Assembly: GCF_001907695.1 (NCBI RefSeq)
Contig: NZ_KV880640.1
Coordinates: forward strand, 236,090-300,089
DNA length: 64,000 nt
Source of the DNA: Thalassospira sp. TSL5-1
GTDB taxonomy: Bacteria; Pseudomonadota; Alphaproteobacteria; Rhodospirillales; Thalassospiraceae
Reading direction: 5' to 3'
In this document: positions 17,362 through 26,091 of the stretch, in pieces
Position numbering within the stretch: the first letter of the stretch is position 1
Layout: every line of letters begins with the position of its first letter
The notes under the pieces: model-generated
Databases searched by the model: none
Seen by the model: the letters and a program-made list of their open reading frames with translations, nothing else
What the model was told of the DNA's origin: nothing
Position numbers and translations under genes: made by a program

Positions 17362-18203
17362 GACGCTACCGCTTTGGCCAGATGATTATAATCATTTTCA
17401 TTTTGCGGATGATAAACATTAAGCTGGCCGGACGTTTCACCGCTACAATTGAGCCAGATTTGCTTTTTAAGCGTGATAGGCCCAAGGGTTGCATGGGTAA
17501 AGGAAAAAAGTGCTTCTTCCCGTCGAGCAACATTCTTGCGTTCCCAACAGCGGGCAAAAATTGGCGACAGTTCGCGCAGCCAGGCAATTCGTTTTTCCAG
17601 CGTCGTATCGCCGGGACGTCCGGCACTCATACCGCGCAAAGTACCGACCAGCCGGGCCACACGTTCTTCTACCATACGATCATCTATTAGCTGAAGAAAC
17701 CGACGCCAAGCAGGATTGGTCAATATCAACCCGACATAATTGCAATCTTCCCGTGGAAGATTGCCCAAAACAACACCGCACATCACATCATAGGCAGCGT
17801 TGGTTGCGAGAATGTCAAAATAATCGTTAATCAGAATGGCAGGTAGCGGGTTTAGCTTTACTAAAAGTCTGGTTGTATCCTGGCTCACACGAACACATGG
17901 CCCCGGCAATGAAGTGGAGGCCTCAATACCTGCCAGCGCCATAACATAGTGTCGCTCGGTTTCGTCAAACTGCAGCGCATTTGCCAGCGAGTTCAGCGCC
18001 TCTCGCGAAATTCCCCCAGCCTTTCCACGCTCGATCTTGCTATACCAGACCGTACTGATGCCTGCCATCTCCGCCACATCCTCGCGCCTTAAACCAGGCG
18101 TTCGTGCTCTTGAAGGTCTCGATAGCCCATAAAGCTCCGGCGCGAGGGCCTCGCGCTTGCTGCGCAGAAAGGCCCCGATCTGTTTTTGTGCATCCTGCAT
18201 CAT
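17358..18203 (-). CDS. XRE-family regulator with MmyB-like ligand domain
   Basis: 281-residue regulator. The N-terminal helix-turn-helix (residues ~5-75) contains LRSKREALAPE, RTPGLRREDVAEMAGISTVWYSKIERGK and SREALNSLANALQFDETERHY, the standard opening of the MmyB group. From ~95 on is the PAS-like MmyB domain, usually lipid/fatty-acid binding, with LPAILINDYFDILATNAAYD and the Trp-rich 'NPAWRRF' and 'HATLGPITLKKQIW' parts. ATG-ATG at 18203/18200 are the likely starts; the frame also opens with a TTG at 18227. It is divergent from an MFS transporter, with two direct 15-bp repeats in between, so it likely represses the transporter and itself. Confidence 0.88.
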   Translation of the reverse strand: MMQDAQKQIGAFLRSKREALAPELYGLSRPSRARTPGLRREDVAEMAGISTVWYSKIERGKAGGISREALNSLANALQFDETERHYVMALAGIEASTSLPGPCVRVSQDTTRLLVKLNPLPAILINDYFDILATNAAYDVMCGVVLGNLPREDCNYVGLILTNPAWRRFLQLIDDRMVEERVARLVGTLRGMSAGRPGDTTLEKRIAWLRELSPIFARCWERKNVARREEALFSFTHATLGPITLKKQIWLNCSGETSGQLNVYHPQNENDYNHLAKAVAS

Positions 18204-18230
18204 CTCTGATTTCCAGCCTGATACCAATTA

Positions 18231-18267
18231 TACGTGTCTAATCAGTTTCTTGTACGTGTCTGACCAG
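18231..18267. promoter_or_regulatory. Two 15-bp direct repeats, probable operator
   Basis: TACGTGTCTAATCAG (18231-18245) and TACGTGTCTGACCAG (18253-18267) match at 13 of 15 positions and are 22 bases apart start to start, about two helical turns, exactly between the regulator and the MFS gene. Likely target of the MmyB-like protein. Confidence 0.65.
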
Positions 18268-18314
18268 ATGCGTATAGCACATTCCATGACGAGATACCGT
18301 AATGGAAATCATAA

Positions 18315-19760
18315 ATGACACAACAACCAGTTATCAAAATGCCAAAGACTTTCCCCACAGTGTCGCCGCCCCCGGTAACCCTATCTTCACCAGGGCTTTT
18401 TGCTCTGGTGACTGGTCAGCTTCTGACACAGCTTGACTTTTCCATCGTCAATGTTGCACTCGAACGGATTGGCGCTAGCCTGGGTACAAATGCCAATGGA
18501 CTGGTGCTGGTGGTTGCCTGTTATGGTCTTAGCTTTGCCGCTCTGCTGGGGACAGGCGGGCGTCTTGGTGACCGTTATGGTCGTAAACGACTGTTTCTGA
18601 TCGGGATCGTTGGTTTTTGCATCGTCTCCATGATCTGCGGGCTGGCGACCAATCTGGTAACAATGCTGGTCGGGCGGTTTCTTCAGGGTGTTTTTGGGGC
18701 AATCTTGATGCCACAAATCCTGGCGACGATTCATGCAACATTACATGGCCCCGAACATAGTCGTGCTGTTGGCATCTATACAGCTATTGCCGGTCTTTCC
18801 GTCGTGATCGGACAGGTGGTGGGTGGCTGGCTGGTTTCGGCTGATCTTTTTGGGCTGGGCTGGCGGTTGGGGTTCTTCATCAATTTGCCGGTTTGCGCCA
18901 TTATTCTGGTTCTTGGCGTCATTTCCATTCCTGACACCCGCAGCAATGTTGCCTCCCGCACCGATGCCTGGGGAGTATTACTTTTTGCCCTGTTTCTGCT
19001 TTGTTTGCTATTGCCGGTTTCGCTTGGCTCAGACTGGCCCGCGACACGCTGGTTCATCATAGCTTTGCCCCCCATTGGCATTGCCTTTTGGTGGATTGAA
19101 ACCAGGCAGGAGGCAACAGGGGGAAAGCCCCTTCTTCCGCCGTCGCTGTTGCGCCGGCCAATGGTCCTGATCGGCTTTCTTGCCGAAGCTGCGGTCACAT
19201 TCTCATATGCGGGTTATATTTTCATTACAGCGTTTTGCCTTCAAAGCGCGCTTGGTTTTTCGCCGCAACAATCGGGTGACAGTTTCATTGGATTGGGGCT
19301 TATGTTCTTTATCGGTTCCCTGGCAAGCAAACGCTTAAGAGAACGACTGTCCGATCACGGCACCTTTGTCCTTGGTGCCGGCCTGACGATCTCGGGCATT
19401 CTTCTGACCGCGACGTTGATCCGCTTTTTCGGACTATCGCTTAATTTCGGGCATATTATTGCGGTATCCGGCCTTGTTGGGTTGGGCAATGCGTTTATGC
19501 TGACATCGGCTTATCGTATCGCCCTTAGCCATGTTGAAAAACACCATGCCGGTGAAGCCAGCGTCGCCGTCAGCACAGTTCAGCAGGGCTGTTTTGCCAT
19601 CGGAACCGCGTCTGGCGGGGTCGTTTATGCCGGACTATTACCTTCATTTGACCATGCACTGGCTTTTGCTGGTGCGGCGGGCTGGCTGGTTTGCCTGCCG
19701 ATCATCGCTGCGGGAGTTGTGCTGTGGAAAAAACCGCGCCCGGCAAGGCAGCAATCATAA
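18315..19760 (+). CDS. MFS drug-efflux type transporter (DHA2/EmrB-QacA-like)
   Basis: Inner-membrane proton antiporter of 481 residues with about 14 helices. It has motif C/D-like TQLDFSIVNVALERIGASLGT in helix 1 (Asp in the membrane), motif A GGRLGDRYGRKRLFLIG at ~75-91 and the helix-4/5 RFLQGVFGAILMPQILATIHATL. The pattern fits multidrug or metabolite exporters. It is transcribed away from an MmyB-like repressor, a common repressor-exporter pair, and is monocistronic. Substrate cannot be told. Confidence 0.88.
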   Translation: MTQQPVIKMPKTFPTVSPPPVTLSSPGLFALVTGQLLTQLDFSIVNVALERIGASLGTNANGLVLVVACYGLSFAALLGTGGRLGDRYGRKRLFLIGIVGFCIVSMICGLATNLVTMLVGRFLQGVFGAILMPQILATIHATLHGPEHSRAVGIYTAIAGLSVVIGQVVGGWLVSADLFGLGWRLGFFINLPVCAIILVLGVISIPDTRSNVASRTDAWGVLLFALFLLCLLLPVSLGSDWPATRWFIIALPPIGIAFWWIETRQEATGGKPLLPPSLLRRPMVLIGFLAEAAVTFSYAGYIFITAFCLQSALGFSPQQSGDSFIGLGLMFFIGSLASKRLRERLSDHGTFVLGAGLTISGILLTATLIRFFGLSLNFGHIIAVSGLVGLGNAFMLTSAYRIALSHVEKHHAGEASVAVSTVQQGCFAIGTASGGVVYAGLLPSFDHALAFAGAAGWLVCLPIIAAGVVLWKKPRPARQQS

Positions 19761-19891
19761 GAGTGCAAGGAGATCACGTCGTGCTCAAAACGGTCAAATG
19801 CACCTTTGCCACCTCCTTTGCGAAGGCATTCCCCAAACCGTAGTGCTCAAAGCGCCTTCCTCATTCGGAGTTTATATTTAAAAACATCACA

Positions 19892-19919
19892 GTGCGTGAC
19901 GCAGCAAATCGTCACGCAC
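19892..19919. terminator. Hairpin downstream of MFS gene
   Basis: GTGCGTGACG / CGTCACGCAC, perfect 10-bp stem with an 8-base loop, 130 bases after the MFS stop. No U-tract follows on the plus strand, so termination efficiency is uncertain. Confidence 0.55.
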
Positions 19920-19941
19920 CTTGGGCGCAGGATAAATTTCG

Positions 19942-20561
19942 TTTTTGAAAATTTTTGAAAATTTTCCTGTAAAAACATTGCGACAAGGCGCGGAACAACC
20001 AACAAAGCATCCATTCGAGCACATGCTTTTCCACTCTCGCGGGAATATTGGCAACAACGCCGGACGTGCCAGTCGCGATCACGTCCTGATGGACTGTTTC
20101 AGGAATCGGGCTGCGGCACCGTCCTGCATAACTAACCGCTCGAAATCAGCCCCTCCACAGCACGCATAATTGCCAGGAATTTTTCGCCTCGCCACATCGG
20201 TAGAAATCACCCATTACCTTGAAAAATATAAATTTTTGAAAATACTAATGCGGCTCCAGTACGACAATAAAGATGCGGACTGCACACGCATATGCGGCCC
20301 AACAGAAGAGGCCATAGTGCCCGCAAAATGGTAAAATCGCAGCCTTCCGATATTTTCATTTTCCAACGGTTCTGCCGGTTTTTTGCAGAAATACTGCCAT
20401 TTCCGGGCCGAGGTGATCACAAATTTCATATTTTTTGAATTTGAAAAATAAAGCAGAAACAAAAGCTTGCTCATTTTTCCTTCCCGAAGGAACCCGGAAA
20501 TTTCGCGAATGAAACATTTTCGCTTGCGTTTAATTTCGCGAGTTTGTAACGTTTTTGAAAA
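19942..20561. repeat. Four copies of TTTTTGAAAA upstream of glpD
   Basis: Exact decamers at 19942-19951, 19952-19961 (tandem, one helical turn apart), 20233-20242 and 20552-20561, the last only about 55 bases before the glpD start. They may be binding sites for a GlpR-type regulator or a nucleoid protein; this is inference from position. Confidence 0.5.
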
Positions 20562-20617
20562 TAAGGAACGACAGCTATCACCAGCTGTCAATAATCGGGC
20601 AATCAGGGAGGAAGCGG

Positions 20618-22159
20618 TTGCTCACTTCAGATACATATGACGTTGCCATCATTGGCGGCGGCATCAATGGTGCAGGTATTGCCCGTGATGCAGCCGGACG
20701 CGGCTTAAAGGTCTTTTTGTGCGAAAAAAACGACCTTGCCTCTGCCACGTCTTCCGCCAGTACAAAACTTATTCATGGTGGTTTGCGTTACCTTGAATAT
20801 TATGAATTCCGCCTGGTGCGCGAAGCCCTGATTGAACGGGAAGTCCTGCTGAATGCAGCCCCGCATATCATCTGGCCGCTGAGGTTTGTGCTGCCCCATG
20901 TCAAAGGGTTGCGTCCGGCATGGATGATCCGGCTTGGCCTGTTTCTTTATGATCATCTTGGCGGGCGCAAAAAACTGCCCGGGTCTGAAGGCATTCATCT
21001 GTCCAACCACAAGGCCGGTGTTCCGCTGACGCCCGGCATGGACAAGGCCTTTGTCTATTCTGATTGCTGGGTGCAGGATGCCCGCCTGGTGGTTTTAAAT
21101 GCAATGGATGCCCGCGATCGCGGGGCGAAGATTAACGTCGGCACCGAATGCCTGTCTGCTCAACGCGACGGCAAGGAATGGATCGTTAGCGTGCGCCAAA
21201 ATGGTGCCGAACGCAAGATCCGGGCAAAATCGCTGGTCAATGCCGCCGGGCCGTGGTGTGCAGAGTTGCTGGAGAAACGGGTCAGTGCTCATAAAAAACA
21301 GGGCATTCGCCTGGTGCAGGGCAGCCACATTGTTGTGCCGAAACTCTTTGAGCATGATTATTGCTACATTTTCCAGAACCCCGATGGCCGTATTGTCTTT
21401 GCCATCCCCTATGAACAGGATTTCACCCTGATCGGCACAACGGATCGCGATTATAAAGGTGATCCTGCCAAGGTTGCGATCAGTGACGATGAAGTCTCCT
21501 ATATGTGCGATCTGGCCAACACCTATTTCGCCCATAAAATTACCCCCAAAGACGTCGTTTGGTCCTATTCGGGGGTGCGTCCGCTTTATGGCAATGGCGA
21601 GGAAAACGCTTCTGCCGTGACCCGCGATTATGTTCTGGAAATTGACCAGCAGAATGACGAAGCCCCACTTCTGAATATTTATGGTGGAAAAATAACCACC
21701 TATCGCAAACTGGCCGAAGCCGCCCTTGGCAAACTTTCGCCGTTTCTGGGCAACACCGAGGCGGCCTGGACCAGCGGCACCCCCCTGCCGGGCGGGGATA
21801 TGCCGGATGCAGATTTTGAGAGCTATTTCGCTGCAACGCAGCAACGATTTTCCTGGCTTCCACGCGCGCAGCTCTACCGTTACGTGCGAAATTACGGCAC
21901 ACTGATCAACCGAATCATTGCCGGGGCAACGGATATGTCCGGTCTGGGAGACCATCTGGGAGACGATGTTTATGAAAACGAATTGCGCTACCTGATGGAG
22001 CAGGAATGGGCCCGATGCGCGGACGATGTTCTGTGGCGACGCTCGAAGCTCGGCCTGCATGTATCAAAGGACACGGCAACTGCCATCGCCGACTGGTTTG
22101 ACAAAACCACCCCTTCCATCCGAACCGCCCCGTCGGGCGAAGGAAACGACGACAAATGA
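20618..22159 (+). CDS. glpD: Glycerol-3-phosphate dehydrogenase, FAD-dependent aerobic
   Basis: Peripheral inner-membrane enzyme that oxidises sn-glycerol 3-phosphate to dihydroxyacetone phosphate and passes electrons to quinone. N-terminal FAD motif DVAIIGGGINGAGIARDAAGRGL, then LASATSSASTKLIHGGLRYLE (substrate/flavin loop), later TDRDYKGD and YSGVRPLYGN. 513 residues, usual length. The start is a TTG at 20618, six bases after a perfect GGGAGG; no ATG or GTG is available between the ribosome site and the FAD motif, and the ATG at 20555 lies upstream of the ribosome site. It is the first gene of glpDSTPQUV and overlaps glpS by four bases. Confidence 0.93.
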   Translation: MLTSDTYDVAIIGGGINGAGIARDAAGRGLKVFLCEKNDLASATSSASTKLIHGGLRYLEYYEFRLVREALIEREVLLNAAPHIIWPLRFVLPHVKGLRPAWMIRLGLFLYDHLGGRKKLPGSEGIHLSNHKAGVPLTPGMDKAFVYSDCWVQDARLVVLNAMDARDRGAKINVGTECLSAQRDGKEWIVSVRQNGAERKIRAKSLVNAAGPWCAELLEKRVSAHKKQGIRLVQGSHIVVPKLFEHDYCYIFQNPDGRIVFAIPYEQDFTLIGTTDRDYKGDPAKVAISDDEVSYMCDLANTYFAHKITPKDVVWSYSGVRPLYGNGEENASAVTRDYVLEIDQQNDEAPLLNIYGGKITTYRKLAEAALGKLSPFLGNTEAAWTSGTPLPGGDMPDADFESYFAATQQRFSWLPRAQLYRYVRNYGTLINRIIAGATDMSGLGDHLGDDVYENELRYLMEQEWARCADDVLWRRSKLGLHVSKDTATAIADWFDKTTPSIRTAPSGEGNDDK

Positions 22160-23256
22160 CCCTGACACTTGAAAATATTACCAAAACCGTGGGAGGTGTC
22201 ACCCATATCGACGATGTGTCGATGACGCTGGAGCCGGGCTCGTTCAATGTCCTGCTGGGCAGAACGCTTGCTGGCAAAACCACCCTGATGCGTATTATGG
22301 CCGGCCTGGAACCGCCCAGCAGCGGCCATATTCTGGTCAATGGATCGAATGTCACCGGACAAAGGGTGCAACAACGCAAAGTCGCGATGGTCTATCAGCA
22401 ATTCATCAATTATCCGTCGATGACTGTTTATGACAATATCGCATCCCCGCTGAAATTGCAGGGCACCGCGAAGGCGGAAATTGACAAGCGTGTGCGCTCG
22501 ACCGCCGAATTGATGCATATCGAGCATCTGCTGGACCGTTTACCGCAGGAACTTTCGGGCGGGCAGCAGCAACGCACCGCAATGGCCCGTGCGATGGTCA
22601 AGGATTGCACGCTGCTGTTGCTGGATGAACCGCTGGTAAACCTGGATTACAAATTGCGCGAAGAACTGCGCGAGGAAATCCCCAATCTGCTGGCAGAGCG
22701 TGACACCATCGTGGTGTATGCCACGACCGAACCGATGGAGGCCCTGTTGCTGGGTGGGAAATGTGCCGTCATGCACGAAGGACGTGTGACCCAGTTTGGC
22801 CCGACGACAAGTGTTTTCCATAATCCGGCCACGGTTGAAACCGGTCTTATTTTCTCGGACCCACCGATTAACCTTGTCCCGGCCAGGGTCAGCAACGGCA
22901 CGCTGGAACTTGCCAGCGGCCACAAGGTGGGCCTTTCGGGGCATCTTGGCGGATTGAAGGATGGCAGTTACACCATTGGTGTACGCGCCAATCACCTGTC
23001 GGTGGTTAACCCCGGCCCAACCGCAATTGCCATGCAAGGGCATGTCGAACTGGCCGAAATCACCGGGTCGGAAACCTTTGTTCACGTGCATTTCAGCGAT
23101 GTTTCCTGGGTTATTCAGGAAGAAGGCGTTCACAACCCGACGCTGGGTGAAACATCAACTTTCTATCTCGATCCGTCGCGCCTGTTTGTGTTTGATGCCA
23201 ATAACCGGCTTGTGGCAGCGCCCCCTGTTGAAATTGCAAATGGCAAGGCTGCCTGA
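22156..23256 (+). CDS. glpS: Glycerol ABC importer ATPase GlpS
   Basis: Cytosolic ATPase subunit, 366 residues, one of two different ATPases in the glycerol importer. Walker A is an unusual GRTLAGKT (35-42) in place of GPSGSGKS/T; the signature LSGGQQQR (133-140) is canonical; Walker B LLLLDEP (153-159) keeps the catalytic Glu. The H-loop His is absent: ATTEPMEA replaces the VTHDQxEA pattern (Thr191). The C-terminal part after ~235 is the MalK-type TOBE/OB regulatory domain. ATGA overlap with glpD. It presumably pairs with GlpT so that only one of the two ATP sites is complete. Known rhizobial glycerol importers use the same two-ATPase layout. Confidence 0.9.
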   Translation: MTLTLENITKTVGGVTHIDDVSMTLEPGSFNVLLGRTLAGKTTLMRIMAGLEPPSSGHILVNGSNVTGQRVQQRKVAMVYQQFINYPSMTVYDNIASPLKLQGTAKAEIDKRVRSTAELMHIEHLLDRLPQELSGGQQQRTAMARAMVKDCTLLLLDEPLVNLDYKLREELREEIPNLLAERDTIVVYATTEPMEALLLGGKCAVMHEGRVTQFGPTTSVFHNPATVETGLIFSDPPINLVPARVSNGTLELASGHKVGLSGHLGGLKDGSYTIGVRANHLSVVNPGPTAIAMQGHVELAEITGSETFVHVHFSDVSWVIQEEGVHNPTLGETSTFYLDPSRLFVFDANNRLVAAPPVEIANGKAA

Positions 23257-23271
23257 GCCCGGAGAGTTAAA

Positions 23272-24375
23272 ATGGCACGTATTGATCTTGATAACCTTGC
23301 CCATTCCTATTTCCCGGACCCGAAAGGCGACGAGGATTACGCCCTGCGCCGTATGGAGCATGTTTGGGAAGATGGCGGCGCTTATGCCCTGCTGGGCCCG
23401 TCGGGCTGCGGCAAGACAACCCTTTTGAACATCATTTCCGGCCTGCTGACCCCGTCGCACGGCAAGGTGTTGTTTGATGGCAAGGATGTCACCAACCTGG
23501 CCCCGGAACAGCGCAACATTGCGCAGGTTTTTCAGTTCCCGGTGATTTACGACACCATGACGGTGTATGAAAACCTGGCCTTTCCGCTGCGCAATCGCGG
23601 GGTGGATGAAAAACGCGTTCACGCCCGGGTGCATGAAATTGCCGAGATGCTGGATTTAAGCGGAAAACTTAAACAAAAGGCACGCGGCCTGGGGGCAGAT
23701 GAAAAACAGACCATTTCACTGGGCCGTGGCCTGGTACGCGATGATGTTTCGGCCATTTTGTTTGACGAACCGCTGACCGTGATTGACCCGCATCTGAAAT
23801 GGGTTTTGCGCCGCAAGCTCAAGGAAATTCATAACAAGCTGCGCCCGACAATGGTTTATGTCACCCATGACCAGATCGAGGCCCTGACCTTTGCCGACAA
23901 GGTTGTCGTGATGTATGGCGGCAAGGTGGTGCAGCTTGGCACACCACAGGAACTGTTTGAAAACCCGGCCCATACCTTTGTCGGTTATTTCATTGGCAGT
24001 CCGGGCATGAATATTATGCCCTGCAATATCGACGACGGTGCCGCCTGGATTGAAGGGCAACGCATTGCGCTAAGCGATCATCAACTCAGCGCACTTGATA
24101 AAACATCGGGCAAATCATCGGGTAAAACCGAACTGGGCATTCGCCCAGAATTTGTCCGCCTGCATACCGAAGGCGAAGCGCCCGAAGGCAGCATTGCAGT
24201 TAATATCGTCAAGGTCGAGGATCTGGGGCAGTTCAAAATCGCCACCACCCGCTTTGGCAATGCCGAACTGAAAGTCAAAGTCGGCGAGGACCAGCAGATT
24301 GTCGGACAAAGTGGTTTCCTGCAATTCCCGCAGGAATGGACCAAAATTTACGCCGACAGCCAGTTGGTTGGATAA
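23272..24375 (+). CDS. glpT: Glycerol ABC importer ATPase GlpT
   Basis: Second ATPase, 367 residues (not the E. coli GlpT antiporter). Walker A GPSGCGKT (42-49), Q-loop QVFQFPVIY, Walker B AILFDEP (161-167) and H-loop VTHDQIEA (His199) are intact, but the signature is degenerate: LGADEKQT (140-147) where LSGGQKQR is expected. This complements GlpS, which has a good signature but no H-loop His. C-terminal OB domain from ~240. Good spacing and AGAG ribosome site; part of the glp operon. Function by family and synteny: glycerol uptake. Confidence 0.9.
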   Translation: MARIDLDNLAHSYFPDPKGDEDYALRRMEHVWEDGGAYALLGPSGCGKTTLLNIISGLLTPSHGKVLFDGKDVTNLAPEQRNIAQVFQFPVIYDTMTVYENLAFPLRNRGVDEKRVHARVHEIAEMLDLSGKLKQKARGLGADEKQTISLGRGLVRDDVSAILFDEPLTVIDPHLKWVLRRKLKEIHNKLRPTMVYVTHDQIEALTFADKVVVMYGGKVVQLGTPQELFENPAHTFVGYFIGSPGMNIMPCNIDDGAAWIEGQRIALSDHQLSALDKTSGKSSGKTELGIRPEFVRLHTEGEAPEGSIAVNIVKVEDLGQFKIATTRFGNAELKVKVGEDQQIVGQSGFLQFPQEWTKIYADSQLVG

Positions 24376-24389
24376 GGGGAGGCAGGGAA

Positions 24390-25262
24390 ATGAACAAGAT
24401 TACCAATAACAAGGCCTGGTTCCTGGTGCTGCCGGTTTTCTTTATCGTCGCCATCAGTGCCATCATTCCGCTGATGACAGTGGTGAACTATTCCGTGCAG
24501 GATATTTTGGACCCGCAAACACGCTATTTTGTCGGCACCGAATGGTTCAAACGGATTTTGACCGATTACCGCCTGCACGAAGCCCTGCTGCGCCAGATTG
24601 GCTATTCGTTAAGTGTGCTGTTAATTGAAATTCCGTTGGGTATTGGTATTGCACTGACATTGCCGCGCAAGGGCTGGGGTGTTTCGGCCTGCATGGTGCT
24701 GCTGGCCTTGCCCCTGCTTATTCCCTGGAACGTGGTGGGCACCATCTGGCAGATTTTCGGCCGGGCCGATATTGGCCTTGGCGGCTATGTTCTCAACAAA
24801 ATCGGAATTGACTATAACTATACCCAAAGCTCGGTCGCGGCATGGCTGACGGTCCTGGTGATGGATGTGTGGCACTGGACCAGCCTGATTGTGCTGCTGT
24901 GCTATGCCGGTTTGCGCTCCATTCCCGATGCCTACTATCAGGCGGCAAAAATTGACGGTGCGTCACGCTGGGCGGTTTTCCGCTTCATTCAGTTGCCCAA
25001 AATGCAATCGGTTCTGGTGATTGGTGTGCTGCTGCGCTTCATGGACAGCTTTATGATTTACACTGAACCCTTTGTTTTAACTGGTGGCGGCCCGGGTAAC
25101 GCAACCACGTTCCTTAGCCAGTATCTGACACGCATGGCGGTCGGCCAGTTTGACATCGGACCGGCAGCGGCATTCTCGCTGATCTACTTCCTGATCATTC
25201 TGCTGGTTTGCTGGGTTTTCTATACCGTCGTCATGAACGCCGGACAGCGGGGAGAACAATAA
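24390..25262 (+). CDS. glpP: Glycerol ABC importer permease GlpP
   Basis: Inner-membrane permease of 290 residues with six helices of the MalF/UgpA type. The first helix WFLVLPVFFIVAISAIIPLMTVVNYS is followed by a periplasmic loop. The cytoplasmic coupling helix EAA motif is YYQAAKIDGASRWAVFRFIQLP (about residues 188-209). The ATG at 24390 follows an AGGCAGGG site; the longer frame from 24336 overlaps glpT and is not supported. It pairs with GlpQ to form the channel. Confidence 0.92.
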   Translation: MNKITNNKAWFLVLPVFFIVAISAIIPLMTVVNYSVQDILDPQTRYFVGTEWFKRILTDYRLHEALLRQIGYSLSVLLIEIPLGIGIALTLPRKGWGVSACMVLLALPLLIPWNVVGTIWQIFGRADIGLGGYVLNKIGIDYNYTQSSVAAWLTVLVMDVWHWTSLIVLLCYAGLRSIPDAYYQAAKIDGASRWAVFRFIQLPKMQSVLVIGVLLRFMDSFMIYTEPFVLTGGGPGNATTFLSQYLTRMAVGQFDIGPAAAFSLIYFLIILLVCWVFYTVVMNAGQRGEQ

Positions 25263-25263
25263 A

Positions 25264-26067
25264 ATGAAGTTCCAGAAACGTCACATCGCCCTTTTGGTCT
25301 ATATCCTGTTCCTGTTACTGCCGATTTACTGGCTGTTCAACATGTCGATCAAGACCAATACCGAAATTCTGGGATCAATGACCCTGTTCCCCGATAATCC
25401 GACGCTGGCGAACTATGCCACGATCCTGACCGACCCGGCGTGGTATTCGGGCTATATCAACTCGATGATCTATGTGTCGATCAATGTGGTGATTTCGCTT
25501 ACCGTCGCCCTGCCCGCCGCTTACGCCTTTTCGCGGTTTAACTTTACCGGCGACAAGCACCTGTTTTTCTGGCTTCTGACCAACCGTATGGCTCCGCCAG
25601 CCGTGTTCCTGCTGCCGTTTTTCCAGCTTTATTCGTCGGTCGGGCTGTTTGATACGCATATCGCCGTGGCCCTGGCGCACTGCCTGTTTAACGTGCCGCT
25701 GGCGGTGTGGATTTTGGAAGGGTTCATGTCGGGCATTCCCAAGGAAATCGACGAAACCGCCTATATCGACGGTTATTCCTTCCCCCGTTTCTTTGCCACC
25801 ATCTTCATTCCGCTGATCCGTTCGGGCATCGGGGTGACGGCATTCTTCTGCTTTATGTTTAGCTGGGTGGAATTGCTGCTGGCCCGCACCCTGACCTCGG
25901 TTGATGCAAAACCGATTGTGGCGACCATGACCCGAACGGTTTCGGCATCGGGCCTGGATTGGGGTGTGTTGGCCGCGGCCGGGGTTTTGACCATCGTACC
26001 GGGTGCGCTCGTTATCTGGTTTGTCCGCAATTACATCGCCAAAGGCTTTGCGATGGGCCGGGTCTAA
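25264..26067 (+). CDS. glpQ: Glycerol ABC importer permease GlpQ
   Basis: Second permease, 267 residues, MalG/UgpE type with six helices. N-terminal helix HIALLVYILFLLLPIYWLFNMSIK, coupling helix EIDETAYIDGYSFPRFFATIFIPLI, and the C-terminal VIWFVRNYIAKGFAMGRV typical of MalG-type ends. Starts one base after the glpP stop (GGGGAGAACAATAAAATG). The name follows rhizobial glp nomenclature and not E. coli glpQ, which is a phosphodiesterase. Confidence 0.92.
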   Translation: MKFQKRHIALLVYILFLLLPIYWLFNMSIKTNTEILGSMTLFPDNPTLANYATILTDPAWYSGYINSMIYVSINVVISLTVALPAAYAFSRFNFTGDKHLFFWLLTNRMAPPAVFLLPFFQLYSSVGLFDTHIAVALAHCLFNVPLAVWILEGFMSGIPKEIDETAYIDGYSFPRFFATIFIPLIRSGIGVTAFFCFMFSWVELLLARTLTSVDAKPIVATMTRTVSASGLDWGVLAAAGVLTIVPGALVIWFVRNYIAKGFAMGRV

Positions 26068-26091
26068 CCGGAAGAAGAAGGATTACGAACA

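Larger units (their letters stand above)
19761..20617. other. Long non-coding region upstream of glpD
   Basis: About 860 bases without a credible gene. It is AT-rich and contains a 10-bp-stem hairpin at 19892-19919 and four exact copies of TTTTTGAAAA (19942, 19952, 20233, 20552) plus a degenerate one near 20431. Stretches such as AAATTTCGCGAATGAAACATTTTCG at 20500-20523 resemble the T/A-rich dyads of DeoR-type operators. Small open frames (plus 19945-20169, minus 20214-20591) have no protein-like content. It presumably holds the complex promoter of the glp operon and may encode an unrecognised small RNA. Confidence 0.5.

Noticed and set aside
19945..20169. 74-codon frame upstream of glpD
   Set aside because: No ribosome site and composition atypical of protein; region better explained as regulatory.
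20214..20591. 125-codon minus frame upstream of glpD
   Set aside because: It overlaps the glp promoter area, and the translation is low-complexity and AT-driven.
21095..22060. 321-codon minus-strand frame inside glpD
   Set aside because: Shadow of the well-supported glpD gene.
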